Positions 40,890 to 48,776 of a stretch of 64,000 bases of DNA are shown piece by piece (within the stretch, counting starts at the first letter, position 1; every line of letters begins with the position of its first letter). A program made the translations under genes and the position numbers. The DNA comes from Thiobacillus sp. 0-1251 (GTDB taxonomy: Bacteria > Pseudomonadota > Gammaproteobacteria > Burkholderiales > Thiobacillaceae): positions 186,001-250,000 of the forward strand of contig MKWL01000002.1 of assembly GCA_001899305.1 (NCBI GenBank), read 5' to 3'. Under the pieces are notes generated by a model that was given only the letters and a program-made list of their open reading frames with translations, ran no database searches and was not told where the DNA came from.

Positions 40890-42494
40890 ATGCTTTGCCC
40901 CCCCGAAGAGCTCCTGCAGAAAAACCAGGCCGTGTCGAACTCGTGGCATCGATATCGCGCGGAACCGAGCTTTGAAAGCTTTGTGGAACTGGCAGTTTCC
41001 ATCAACAGTTTTACCGAATTCCTGATCGACAAAGGCATCGCGGCCTTGCATCACGCCAGCCATCAGCTCGAGCAGGTGACGCTCGCGTTGTTCAACCGGG
41101 AAGTTGGGCATCCGCTGCCGCAGACCGCGCTGGACGATCTGAGCGAGCGCGTCGGCGCGCTTGCACGCATGACCCACGCCCACGCCACAGCCACGGCCGG
41201 ACTGATCGAGCACTGCCAGGACACACATCACGCCTCGCCCGCATCCGTACGCGTCGGCCAGACCTGGCTGATCGCGCGCGACCGGGCCGATTGGGCCGGC
41301 CTCGAAGCACAACTCGGCTATTTCGGCATGGCGGCCGGATTCGTCACCTGGGACCAGGATTTACCGGACAGCGCGGGCGTCGCCCCCCTCCTGCTGCTCG
41401 ACATGAGCAGCCTGCCCGAGAACGAGTGGCGCGCCCGGATCCAGGCGCTACGACAGCGATTCGGAATGGGGCAATTGATCTGCCTCGGCGTACGGTCCGA
41501 CTTCGAGCAACTGCAGCAGGCATTGAGCGGCGGCTGCGACAGCTGCCTGCTGGAAGGCACACCGCCGCACGCCATCATCGAGCACATCATGGAGCTGAAC
41601 GAGCGGCACGAGCAGGAGGCGTACCGCGTGCTGATCGTCGAGGACTCCAAGACCGCCAGCCACCTGATCCGGCGCACACTACAGGAAAACCAGATCGTGT
41701 CGGAGATCGTCAACGACCCGCGCCAGACGCTGAACGCGCTCAAGCAGTTCAATCCCGACCTGATCCTGATGGACATGTACATGCCCAACTGCACGGGCGT
41801 CGAGGTCGCACGCATCATCCGCCAGCACAACGAGTTTCTCAGCATGCCCATCGTCTACCTGTCGGGCGAGACCAACGTCGCCCTGCAGGTCGACGCCATG
41901 CGGCTGGGCGGCGACCACTTCCTCACCAAACCGTTCAATCCGGTGTTCCTGAACACCATCGTCATGAGCAAGATCGAGCGCTACCGCGCCCTGCGCCGCT
42001 CGATGTACCATGACAGCCTGACCGGACTGCTCAACCATTCCAGCGGCAAAAACACCCTCGACATGCTGCTGTCAGGCGTGACGCACGAAGGCGGTTTCCT
42101 GTCGGTGGTGATGATGGATATCGACCATTTCAAGCTGGTCAACGACACCTACGGCCACCCGGTCGGCGACCAGGTCATCCGCAGCCTGTCCTGGCTACTG
42201 AAGCAGCGCCTGCGCAAGCACGACATCCTCTGTCGCTACGGCGGCGAGGAATTTCTCATCGGCCTGCCGCACACCGATGCCGAAGAGGCCTATGCCATCG
42301 TGGACCGCATCCGCCACGATTTCGCGCAGATCAAGCATCCCTATCGCGATACCCATTTTCTGGCCACCGCCAGCGGCGGCATCGCCACCTATCCACTCCA
42401 TCAGACCGGCGACGCGCTGATCAAGGCCGCGGACGAGGCGCTCTACCGGGCCAAACGCGGCGGCCGCAACCGCATCCACAGCAGCGACGATTAG
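40890..42494 (+). CDS. Response regulator diguanylate cyclase (REC-GGEEF)
   Basis: A 534-residue protein. Residues 1-120 are helical (possible HPt-like bundle), and 120-235 resemble a degenerate receiver without the acidic pocket. A complete receiver domain spans about 245-365 (YRVLIVEDSKTASHLI, phospho-acceptor Asp in LILMDMYMPNC near 293, FLTKPFNPV Lys). The C-terminal GGDEF domain (about 370-530) has CRYGGEEFLIGLP with the RxxD inhibitory site RKHD. It should make cyclic di-GMP upon phosphorylation. No kinase gene is adjacent. The ATG at 40890 lacks a clear Shine-Dalgarno; a GTG at 40932 is possible. Confidence 0.9.
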   Translation: MLCPPEELLQKNQAVSNSWHRYRAEPSFESFVELAVSINSFTEFLIDKGIAALHHASHQLEQVTLALFNREVGHPLPQTALDDLSERVGALARMTHAHATATAGLIEHCQDTHHASPASVRVGQTWLIARDRADWAGLEAQLGYFGMAAGFVTWDQDLPDSAGVAPLLLLDMSSLPENEWRARIQALRQRFGMGQLICLGVRSDFEQLQQALSGGCDSCLLEGTPPHAIIEHIMELNERHEQEAYRVLIVEDSKTASHLIRRTLQENQIVSEIVNDPRQTLNALKQFNPDLILMDMYMPNCTGVEVARIIRQHNEFLSMPIVYLSGETNVALQVDAMRLGGDHFLTKPFNPVFLNTIVMSKIERYRALRRSMYHDSLTGLLNHSSGKNTLDMLLSGVTHEGGFLSVVMMDIDHFKLVNDTYGHPVGDQVIRSLSWLLKQRLRKHDILCRYGGEEFLIGLPHTDAEEAYAIVDRIRHDFAQIKHPYRDTHFLATASGGIATYPLHQTGDALIKAADEALYRAKRGGRNRIHSSDD

Positions 42495-42500
42495 GGCCAC

Positions 42501-43232
42501 CTAGCCCAGGATCAGTTTGAGGCCGATCAATATGGTCACGATCTCGAACGAACGCTTGATCCACAGATTGCCCTTCTTGATGGCCATGTGGCTGCCGAGG
42601 TAGCCGCCGAGGATCGAACCGGCCAGCAGCGCCGGCATCCATCCCCACGCTACCGTGCCGATCACGCCCAGCACCAGTGCGCCGGTGCCGTTCCATACCA
42701 ACCCGCAGAGGATCAGCGTATAGGCCACCGCGCGGGTGTAGTCGAGGCCGAACCAGCGGATCAGCCAGATGGTGAGAAACAGTCCGGTGCCGCTGGTGAT
42801 CGAGCCATTGAGAAACCCCACGAAGAAGAGTCCCGCCATGCCGCCGGCGAGCGCAGCGCCCTGCCGGTTCCTGGGCTGGTGTGCCATGCCGAGGCTCGGT
42901 TTGAATACCGAATACAGACCGAGGCCGAGCGTCAGCACCCCGAGCGCCAGGGTGGCGGCCCGCTCGGGAACATGCAGGATCGTCAGCGCTCCCAGCACCA
43001 CACCCGGCAGCCCCGCGCCCAGGATGATCAGCGAGAAGCGGCGTTCGAGATGCGATTCCTTCAGATGCCGGAGGGTGGCGCCGAGTCCGAGCGCCACACT
43101 GGCGATCTTGTGCGTGGCCAGCGCCACCCCGAAAGGCAGCCCCAGAAAGATGAGAACGGGAAACTGGATCAGACCGGCCCCGCCGCCGGACAGGGCCGAG
43201 AAAAAGTTCGCCGCCAGGGAGGCGACGAACAA
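42501..43232 (-). CDS. TSUP (TauE/SafE) family membrane transporter
   Basis: A protein of at least 243 residues with about eight hydrophobic segments and the TSUP pattern FFSALSGGGAGLIQFPVLIF near the N-terminus, repeated in the second half as FVGFLNGSITSGTGLFLTIW. TSUP proteins export sulfite or sulfonate-derived anions. The start is unusual: the conserved frame extends upstream through an Ile codon ATA at 43256, which overlaps the DUF190 stop, with no ATG or GTG; TTG at 43232 is the first usual start codon. It follows DUF190 and crcB on the same strand. Confidence 0.83.
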   Translation of the reverse strand: MFVASLAANFFSALSGGGAGLIQFPVLIFLGLPFGVALATHKIASVALGLGATLRHLKESHLERRFSLIILGAGLPGVVLGALTILHVPERAATLALGVLTLGLGLYSVFKPSLGMAHQPRNRQGAALAGGMAGLFFVGFLNGSITSGTGLFLTIWLIRWFGLDYTRAVAYTLILCGLVWNGTGALVLGVIGTVAWGWMPALLAGSILGGYLGSHMAIKKGNLWIKRSFEIVTILIGLKLILG

Positions 43233-43252
43233 AACCAGCTGGTCAAACGCGT

Positions 43253-43567
43253 TTATTGGACCGTGACCCCGATTTCAGCCGGCAGCTTGGCGTAAACCAG
43301 CGTCAACCCCGTGTCGGCAATGCGCTTCAGCAACTGGTCGGCCATTGCCGTCTCGACGAAGAACTCCACCACCACCGGCAACTCGCCCGCCAGTTCGAAA
43401 AATCCCGCATCGTGCCGGCCATGGCGACCGAATCCGGCCAGCGCACCGAATGCCGATCCGCCGGCGATGCCGAGTTCCTGCGCGACATCGAGCAGCCATT
43501 CATAGGTCAGTTTTCCATGATGACGGCTGGCTTCGGACACAAACACCTGCAAGCAGACTGTGTTCAT
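43253..43567 (-). CDS. DUF190 domain protein
   Basis: A 104-residue DUF190 protein, a ferredoxin-like fold related to PII signalling proteins: [63 protein letters not shown]190 genes are commonly adjacent to crcB, suggesting a role in fluoride tolerance, though the mechanism is unproven. The start overlaps the crcB stop by 4 bp, so translation is coupled. Confidence 0.9.
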   Translation of the reverse strand: MNTVCLQVFVSEASRHHGKLTYEWLLDVAQELGIAGGSAFGALAGFGRHGRHDAGFFELAGELPVVVEFFVETAMADQLLKRIADTGLTLVYAKLPAEIGVTVQ

Positions 43568-43938
43568 TTGAAAAACCTCATCGAATAAAACCCCAATCCG
43601 GTCGCCAGAAAGGACCCGCTCATGTGAACGAAGGCAATGAGGCCGCCGGTGAGCCACAGGCCGCGCATCAGCGCGGTGACGACTTCGGCGGAAAACGTCG
43701 AGAACGTGGTCAGCCCGCCGAGCAGACCGGTGATCAGAAAAAGCCGCGCTTCCGGCGGCAGGCCCGGATGCTCGACAAACCAGGCAATGGCAAGGCCGAT
43801 GCTGTAGCCGCCGACCAGATTGGCCGCCAGCGTGCCCAGCGGCATCGCGGGAAACAGGGGATTGAGCCAAAGCCCCAGCCCCCAGCGCAACCAGGCACCG
43901 ATGGCTGCGCCCAGGCCGATGGCGAGAAAGGCGATCAT
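43564..43938 (-). CDS. crcB: Fluoride channel CrcB (Fluc)
   Basis: A 124-residue four-helix membrane protein; Fluc proteins form dual-topology dimeric fluoride channels. Family motifs are [16 protein letters not shown] (GxxxGAxLRW, residues 9-24), [20 protein letters not shown] (with the N-x-x-G pore residues) and [19 protein letters not shown] (the GGxTTFSTF signature). No fluoride riboswitch was recognised in the short leader. It heads the crcB-DUF190-TSUP operon. Confidence 0.95.
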   Translation of the reverse strand: MIAFLAIGLGAAIGAWLRWGLGLWLNPLFPAMPLGTLAANLVGGYSIGLAIAWFVEHPGLPPEARLFLITGLLGGLTTFSTFSAEVVTALMRGLWLTGGLIAFVHMSGSFLATGLGFYSMRFFK

Positions 43939-43990
43939 GGCCGGGATGGGTGGATGGGACAGGTCATGCCGCCATTCTAATGCAGACGAT

Positions 43991-44450
43991 TCAATTCACA
44001 TCCGGCATCCAGACCATGTCCGTCTCGCCGAAATCGACGCCGAGCTGGCTGAGCAGGGTCGTGATCTGGCCGCGATGGTGCGTCTGATGGTGGAACACGT
44101 GTGTGAGCAAGGTGCCGAGCTGGAGCGATTTCGGCTGCCCCGTCATCAAGCTGACGTAGTCGATACGGCGACTGAGTTGCCGGGCTGTCAGCGCACGGAC
44201 GCGGTGCAGCAGATCGGCATCGGTTTCGCGCTGCTGCGTGCGCAGTTGCTCGAAATCCCGATACAGCTCCTGATCCAGCGAGTCGAAATGGCAGGGATGC
44301 CCTGTCATGCGGCCGATCCACAGCTGGTCGACCAGCAGGATGTGATTGTAAAGCACCGTGCAGAGACTTGAAGAATGCGCCCAGATCACGACGGCGCACC
44401 GCTTCAGGGAGGGGGGGGGCGCACCGAACGCGCGCTGGCCACGCTCGCAC
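43991..44450 (-). pseudogene. DinB family protein, frameshifted
   Basis: The C-terminal part (ORF frame, below about 44350) reads as a good DinB-family protein: NHILLVDQLWIGRMTGHPCH, LTHVFHHQTHHRGQITTLLS (metal-binding His). The expected preceding segment RRRDLGAFFKSLHGAL is present just upstream but in another frame, so a 1-bp insertion lies near 44345-44352. Further upstream is a run of nine G/C (44411-44419) and no normal DinB N-terminus (which should include a YNRW-like stretch). DinB proteins are small thiol-transferase-like enzymes. Sequencing error in the homopolymer is possible, but would not explain the second lesion. Confidence 0.6.
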
Positions 44451-44468
44451 GACTGCTCTGACGCTGCC

Positions 44469-44927
44469 TTACATCGCGTCCTTGATGATGCCGGTCAGCA
44501 GGGTCTCCACCTCGCCCAGCGCCTTCTTCAGCGCCGGATTCGAGGTGGGGCCGGGTTTGCGGTATGCCATGTAGACGTGCTTGTCGTTCGGAATCGTGTA
44601 CACCGATACGATATACGGGCACATCACCATCGCATGCGGATCGGCTTCCATCATCTGCCGCGAGATCGTGGCGCTGCAGAACTCGAACTGTTCTCCCTCC
44701 ACGTATACCTGCTTGGTCGCACCGACTTCCGGGCCGGTGCGCGCCAGCATTTCGGCGATCTTGTTGGTGTGGTTGATCTTGAGGCCCTTGCCCTCGATCG
44801 CGAATTGAAGCGCGTCACGCACATCCTGGAAGGTGCCCTGGGTTTTGAACAAGACCGTGTAGCCCTCGGACGCCATCGCGGAAAGCGGCAGGCACACGAT
44901 CGCACACACAACGAGGATTTTCTTCAT
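44469..44927 (-). CDS. Exported DUF302 protein
   Basis: A 152-residue secreted protein. The signal peptide MKKILVVCAIVCLPLSAMAS is cleaved near residue 19. The DUF302 domain follows (FKTQGTFQDVRDALQFAIEG, EGEQFEFCSATISRQMM, PYIVSVYTIPNDKHVYMAYR). Members are periplasmic or cytosolic proteins of unknown reaction, often near redox genes. It is divergent from the ModE-type gene across an 88-bp region with inverted repeats. Confidence 0.85.
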   Translation of the reverse strand: MKKILVVCAIVCLPLSAMASEGYTVLFKTQGTFQDVRDALQFAIEGKGLKINHTNKIAEMLARTGPEVGATKQVYVEGEQFEFCSATISRQMMEADPHAMVMCPYIVSVYTIPNDKHVYMAYRKPGPTSNPALKKALGEVETLLTGIIKDAM

Positions 44928-44956
44928 GGCACTCTCCTGAATATTTCAATATTTCA

Positions 44957-44983
44957 GATCGTGATTTTCTGTCGTGCACGATC
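44957..44983. promoter_or_regulatory. Inverted repeat between DUF302 and the ModE-type gene
   Basis: GATCGTG (44957-44963) and CACGATC (44977-44983) are perfect inverted arms 13 nt apart, and a 10-bp palindrome TCGTGCACGA (44972-44981) overlaps the right arm. It lies 33 bp upstream of the ModE-type start and is a candidate operator. It does not resemble a ModE box. Confidence 0.4.
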
Positions 44984-45015
44984 GAACCGCAATGGTCGTT
45001 TGCTACACTCGCCGC

Positions 45016-45351
45016 ATGAACACGCAACTCCGAGCAGACGGCCGTTTCTGGCTGACGCTGGACGGCAAGAACTTTCTCGGCCGGGGCCGGGTCGAGCTGC
45101 TGCAGCGCATCCGCGAAACCGGTTCCATTTCCAAAGCCGCCAAGACGATGAAGATGAGCTACAAGGCCGCATGGGACGCCGTGGACGCGATGAACACGGC
45201 CTGGGACACGCCTCTGGTTGAAAGCGGCCCGGCCGGCAGCCGGCTCACACCCGATGCCGAGCGGCTCATCGCCGCCTATCAACAGGCCGAGGCGCGACAC
45301 GCGGCCTTCATGCTGAAACTGGCGCAGAGCCTGCCTGAGCCCGGCGCATAG
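45016..45351 (+). CDS. ModE-type winged-helix DNA-binding protein (single domain)
   Basis: A 111-residue protein matching the N-terminal DNA-binding domain of E. coli ModE: FLGRGRVELLQRIRETGSIS, KAAKTMKMSYKAAWDAVDAM, SGPAGSRLTPDAERLIAAYQ. The C-terminal molybdate-binding (TOBE/Mop) domains are absent, so it may bind DNA without sensing molybdate itself, or use a separate sensor. A ModE-like box lies 10 kb away between mobB and moaA. The ATG at 45016 gives the family N-terminus; an earlier in-frame codon at 44974 is unsupported. Confidence 0.88.
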   Translation: MNTQLRADGRFWLTLDGKNFLGRGRVELLQRIRETGSISKAAKTMKMSYKAAWDAVDAMNTAWDTPLVESGPAGSRLTPDAERLIAAYQQAEARHAAFMLKLAQSLPEPGA

Positions 45352-45364
45352 TCAACCGGCCGCC

Positions 45365-46732
45365 TTATTTGGCAGACGATTCCTCGTTCCGTCGGGCCTT
45401 CAGTTTTCGCCACAATGAAGCCCGGTTGATGCCGAGGATCTGCGCCGCCGCCGTCTGGTTGCCCTGCACTTCATCCAGCACCTGGGTGATATAGCTTTGT
45501 TCCTGTTCCTCCAGAGTAGGCAGGCGGCCCCCGATCCTGCGGAAGTCGACGCTCTCCCTTTTCTGCAAGGCTTCAGGCAGATGCGCCACCTCGATGGTGT
45601 CGCCTTGCGCCATGGCCGTGCCGCGCTCGATCAGGTTTTCCAGTTCGCGGACATTGCCGGGGAACGGATAATCCACCAGCAATGCCATCACCTCGCTGGA
45701 AATCCGCGTCACCGGTTTCCGCATCCGGCTGGCGTACTTGAGCAGAAAATGTTGCGCAAGCAAGGGGATATCACCTTTCCGCTGCGCAAGCGGGGGAATA
45801 TTCAGATTCACCACATTCAGCCGGAAGTAGAGGTCTTCACGAAAGCGTCCCTCTTTCACCGCTTCGCCGACGTCCCGGTTGGTCGCCGCCAGTACCCGCA
45901 CATCGCACTTCACTGGCCGCGTCCCGCCCACCCGCAACACTTCCTTTTCCTGTAGTACGCGTAGCAGCTTGACCTGCATGGATGGCGCCATTTCCGTCAC
46001 CTCGTCGAGGAACAGCGTGCCACCGGAACTCACTTCGATCAGGCCTTTCTTCAATGCCGATGCGCCTGTGAACGCGCCCTTCTCGTGGCCGAACAATTCA
46101 TTCGCCAGCAATTGCTCGCTGAATGCGCCGCAGTTGATCGCCACATAGGGGCCATCAGCCCGCGTACTGTGTTTGTGAAGGTATTTCGCGAAGAGTTCCT
46201 TGCCGGTTCCGCTCTCGCCCGTGATGAGCACACTGCAGTCCGTCGGCGCGATCTGCCGCGCAATCTCCAGCAAACGCTGCATATCGACATCCTGGGTGAC
46301 GATGCCTTCGCCATCCCGGTAGCCCTCGACTTCACGGCGCAATGCGTCGTTCTCCCGGCGCAGGCGGACTTTTTCCAGCGCTTCGGCCACCACCTTGCGC
46401 ACTTCATCGAGACGAAACGGTTTGGCAATGTAGTAGAACGCTCCGTGCTTCAGCGCCTGCACGGCGGATTCCGCCGTCGCGTAGCCGGTGATGAAGATCA
46501 CCTCTGCCTCCGGCTGCAGTTCGCGGCTCTGCTTCAGCACGTCCATGCCGTCCACGCCTTCCATGCGCAGATCGGTGAGCACCACGTCGAAACGCCGCGA
46601 CGCCAGCAACGTGACTGCGGTGGCCCCGCTCTGGGTGGCGGTGACCTGGTAACCCGCTTTCTCCATCACATGCTGGAGATTGCGCAGTGCGATCTCCTCG
46701 TCGTCCACAATCAGCAGGCTTGCTTCCATCAT
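45365..46732 (-). CDS. Sigma-54-dependent response regulator (NtrC family)
   Basis: A 455-residue enhancer-binding protein. The receiver domain (1-120) has IVDDEE and the phospho-acceptor Asp54 in VVLTDLRMEG, with Lys in IAKPFR. The AAA+ domain (about 140-375) shows Walker A ITGESGTGKELFAK, the sigma-54 contact loop GHEKGAFTGA, Walker B GTLFLDEVTEM and the arginine-finger region REDLYFRLNVV. The C-terminal Fis-type helix-turn-helix is NQTAAAQILGINRASLWRKL. It overlaps the kinase gene by 4 bp. Candidate binding sites TGTTGC-N5-GCAACA lie in the divergent promoter region. Confidence 0.96.
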   Translation of the reverse strand: MMEASLLIVDDEEIALRNLQHVMEKAGYQVTATQSGATAVTLLASRRFDVVLTDLRMEGVDGMDVLKQSRELQPEAEVIFITGYATAESAVQALKHGAFYYIAKPFRLDEVRKVVAEALEKVRLRRENDALRREVEGYRDGEGIVTQDVDMQRLLEIARQIAPTDCSVLITGESGTGKELFAKYLHKHSTRADGPYVAINCGAFSEQLLANELFGHEKGAFTGASALKKGLIEVSSGGTLFLDEVTEMAPSMQVKLLRVLQEKEVLRVGGTRPVKCDVRVLAATNRDVGEAVKEGRFREDLYFRLNVVNLNIPPLAQRKGDIPLLAQHFLLKYASRMRKPVTRISSEVMALLVDYPFPGNVRELENLIERGTAMAQGDTIEVAHLPEALQKRESVDFRRIGGRLPTLEEQEQSYITQVLDEVQGNQTAAAQILGINRASLWRKLKARRNEESSAK

Positions 46733-48249
46733 TGCGCTCCCTTGTTGTCGTCATCGACCGCCGCCGCAGGCTGTCCGTCTGCATCCTCCAGCGGCAAGCG
46801 GATACAGAACGTGGCCCCATCGCCGGGCGCACTGCGTACGGCGATGCAGCCGCCATGTTCGTCGACGATTTCATACACCACGAACAGCCCCAATCCCATA
46901 CCGTGGCCAACGTCCTTGGTGGTAAAGAACGGATCGAAAATGCGCGGCAGGATGTCCGCTGCGATACCCGGCCCGTTGTCCGCAACGATGATTTCCACCA
47001 TCTCGCCCTTCGTCCCGCATCCCTCGCCCAGTGCAGTGCCTGCAGGCGGTTCGCGGGCATTCACGACCTGCGCGGAGATATCGATTCTTCCCTGCGGGCC
47101 CAGTCCTTCCATGGCATTGCGAATCAGGTTCACGAACACCTGCTGCAGGCGCTGCGCATCGGCCGCCACGCGCAGGTCTTCGGGAATGGACAGGCGCACG
47201 ACCGATTTGGCCGACACTTCGCCACGCACGAAACCGACCGTCTGCGCAACCAGCGGCTTGAGCAGGACGCGCTCTTTCCTGAACGCCCGTTCGCGGGAAA
47301 AATCGAGCAGGGAGCGAACGATATGGCGTGCACGCTCGGTCTGCTGATCGATCTGCTCCAGATACATCTTCTGCATCGCCACATCGCAGTCGCCCGCCTC
47401 TTCCTGCAGGATCTGGCAAGAGGTCGAGATATTCGACAGCGGGTTGTTCAGTTCATGAGCCACGCCGGACAACATGGTGCCGAGCGACGCCAGCCGTTCC
47501 GAGCGCATCAGCGATTTCTGCCGCAGGTCCAGTTCCTTCAACATGTGGTTGAAGGCCGCGATGATGGAAATGATCTCGCGATCGTTCGAAGGCGCCGACA
47601 GGCTTTCGTGCCGGTTGGCGGAAATCGCCGCCACGCTGGCTTCCATCTCCTTCAATGGCCGGACGACCCGCTGCGACAGCGCGCGGCCGATCACCACGAT
47701 CATGAAGGCCATCGTCAGAATGACTCCCAGCAGCAGCGTGCGGAACGAAGCCAGGGTCGTCTGGATCTGGCGTCGCTCCGCCCGTGCCATGTCCTCGGCG
47801 ATCGCCACCAGTTCCTGGCCCAATGCACGCACGCGCGGCTCCTGCTCCAGGGACGCCTGATCGGCGGCGGTGAACGCCGACATCCGTTGCTGATACTCGC
47901 CGAGGAGTGTGTTCAGTTCCTGCAGGCGCACCTGCGTGACGATGGCCGAGAAATCGGCCTGGTTGTCTGTCAGCATCGACTGGGCCAGCTTGATATACCC
48001 CGCGTTTTCCTCGAGATCGGCGACCTGGTGATGGAGAAAGTAATTACGCTCGAAACGGCGTATCTCCAGTACGGTGTTGAACAGATCGGTGGCGCGCTGC
48101 CCCAGGACCACCCGCACCTCCAGCGTACGCAGCTCCCCCACGAAAAACAGGGACGCCACCAGAATGATCGCCGCCACCGCGTAATACCCCAGCGTGATTT
48201 TCCCCCGCAGGGAATGACGCAGCACAGCGCCTCGAATAGCAGGTATCAC
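46729..48249 (-). CDS. Membrane sensor histidine kinase
   Basis: A 506-residue kinase: membrane segment 1 (GYYAVAAIILVASLFFVG), a helical extracytoplasmic sensor of about 150 residues (RRFERNYFLHHQVADLEENA), membrane segment 2 (LLLGVILTMAFMIVVIG), HAMP, then HisKA with GVAHELNNPLSNIS and HATPase_c (N-box LIRNAMEGL, G1 VADNGPGI, G2 GMGLGLFVV). It should phosphorylate the adjacent NtrC-type regulator. The GTG at 48249 is chosen because GGAGGA lies 9 nt upstream; an ATG at 48270 is the alternative. The ligand is unknown. Confidence 0.93.
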   Translation of the reverse strand: MIPAIRGAVLRHSLRGKITLGYYAVAAIILVASLFFVGELRTLEVRVVLGQRATDLFNTVLEIRRFERNYFLHHQVADLEENAGYIKLAQSMLTDNQADFSAIVTQVRLQELNTLLGEYQQRMSAFTAADQASLEQEPRVRALGQELVAIAEDMARAERRQIQTTLASFRTLLLGVILTMAFMIVVIGRALSQRVVRPLKEMEASVAAISANRHESLSAPSNDREIISIIAAFNHMLKELDLRQKSLMRSERLASLGTMLSGVAHELNNPLSNISTSCQILQEEAGDCDVAMQKMYLEQIDQQTERARHIVRSLLDFSRERAFRKERVLLKPLVAQTVGFVRGEVSAKSVVRLSIPEDLRVAADAQRLQQVFVNLIRNAMEGLGPQGRIDISAQVVNAREPPAGTALGEGCGTKGEMVEIIVADNGPGIAADILPRIFDPFFTTKDVGHGMGLGLFVVYEIVDEHGGCIAVRSAPGDGATFCIRLPLEDADGQPAAAVDDDNKGAQ

Positions 48250-48283
48250 GATTCCATCCTCCAGACGCATCGCCAATACGCCC

Positions 48284-48324
48284 AGTATAGTTGCAATTTG
48301 CAACAAATTGAACCATGTGCAACA
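48284..48324 (-). promoter_or_regulatory. Promoter of the two-component genes with GTTGCA operator
   Basis: On the minus strand, a TATACT -10-like hexamer (48289-48284) directly follows a perfect 7+1+7 palindrome GTTGCAATTTGCAAC (48290-48304), which would occupy the spacer between -10 and -35. A further TGCAACA half-site lies at 48318-48324. These share the GTTGC core with the site at 48391, suggesting autoregulation by the NtrC-type regulator. Confidence 0.5.
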
Positions 48325-48390
48325 GCCGCGTTAGACGATCTATTTTCATATTTAATTACAGCAAGTTAAACGATAACAATCAGGATGGGT

Positions 48391-48407
48391 TGTTGCATTC
48401 GGCAACA
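48391..48407. promoter_or_regulatory. Upstream activating site TGTTGC-N5-GCAACA
   Basis: A perfect 6-bp inverted repeat with a 5-nt spacer, about 80 bp upstream of the sigma-54 -24 element. This spacing and the AT-rich DNA between (good for bending) are typical for an enhancer of an NtrC-family activator. It shares its half-site with repeats near the kinase promoter. Confidence 0.65.
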
Positions 48408-48471
48408 TTCAAGCATGCTGAGCACATGGGCCGGAATAATTTTCTATTTAATAAACAATTGGTTATAAAAA

Positions 48472-48487
48472 TGGCACGCAATATGCA
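48472..48487 (+). promoter_or_regulatory. Sigma-54 promoter for the small peptide and DUF599 genes
   Basis: TGGCACGCAATATGCA has the -24 GG (48473-48474) and -12 GC (48485-48486) exactly 12 bp apart and matches the consensus TGGCACG-N4-TTGC at all but one base of the cores. It lies 40 bp upstream of the first start codon. Confidence 0.8.
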
Positions 48488-48526
48488 ATAAAAGGAGCGA
48501 CCTCAACAACAAATTGCGAGAAAACC

Positions 48527-48724
48527 ATGAACGTCATGACCCGAATCATCAATGCCCTGGCTTTCGCCAACGTCGGCAACCAGAATGAATTCAATGTCCT
48601 GCTGCGTCAGGTCGAACCGTCATCTACTTCCAAGCTGGATGAGACTCCGTGCGGAGCGGTTTCCGCACGCGCCGACGCGTCCTCCGCTGCGCCGAGCATC
48701 CGGCATGCACAGAGCGCTCTGTGA
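48527..48724 (+). CDS. Small protein of unknown function, 65 residues
   Basis: Not recognised. It is the first start codon downstream of the sigma-54 promoter. The N-terminal part (MNVMTRIINALAFANVGNQN) is amphipathic; the rest is Ser/Ala-rich and likely disordered (ARADASSAAPSIRHAQSAL). The Shine-Dalgarno is weak (GCGAGAAAA). Whether it is translated is uncertain; it could be a leader peptide for the DUF599 gene 52 bp downstream. Confidence 0.45.
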   Translation: MNVMTRIINALAFANVGNQNEFNVLLRQVEPSSTSKLDETPCGAVSARADASSAAPSIRHAQSAL

Positions 48725-48776
48725 GCGCTATCCGCTGTGCAACATGGGCCGATGAATTGACCTGGAAACCGAGAGG

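Noticed and set aside
46687-48369. 560-codon plus-strand frame opposite the histidine kinase
   Set aside because: Kinase motifs (HisKA, HATPase) are complete on the minus strand; the plus-strand product is low-complexity Arg/His/Gln-rich.
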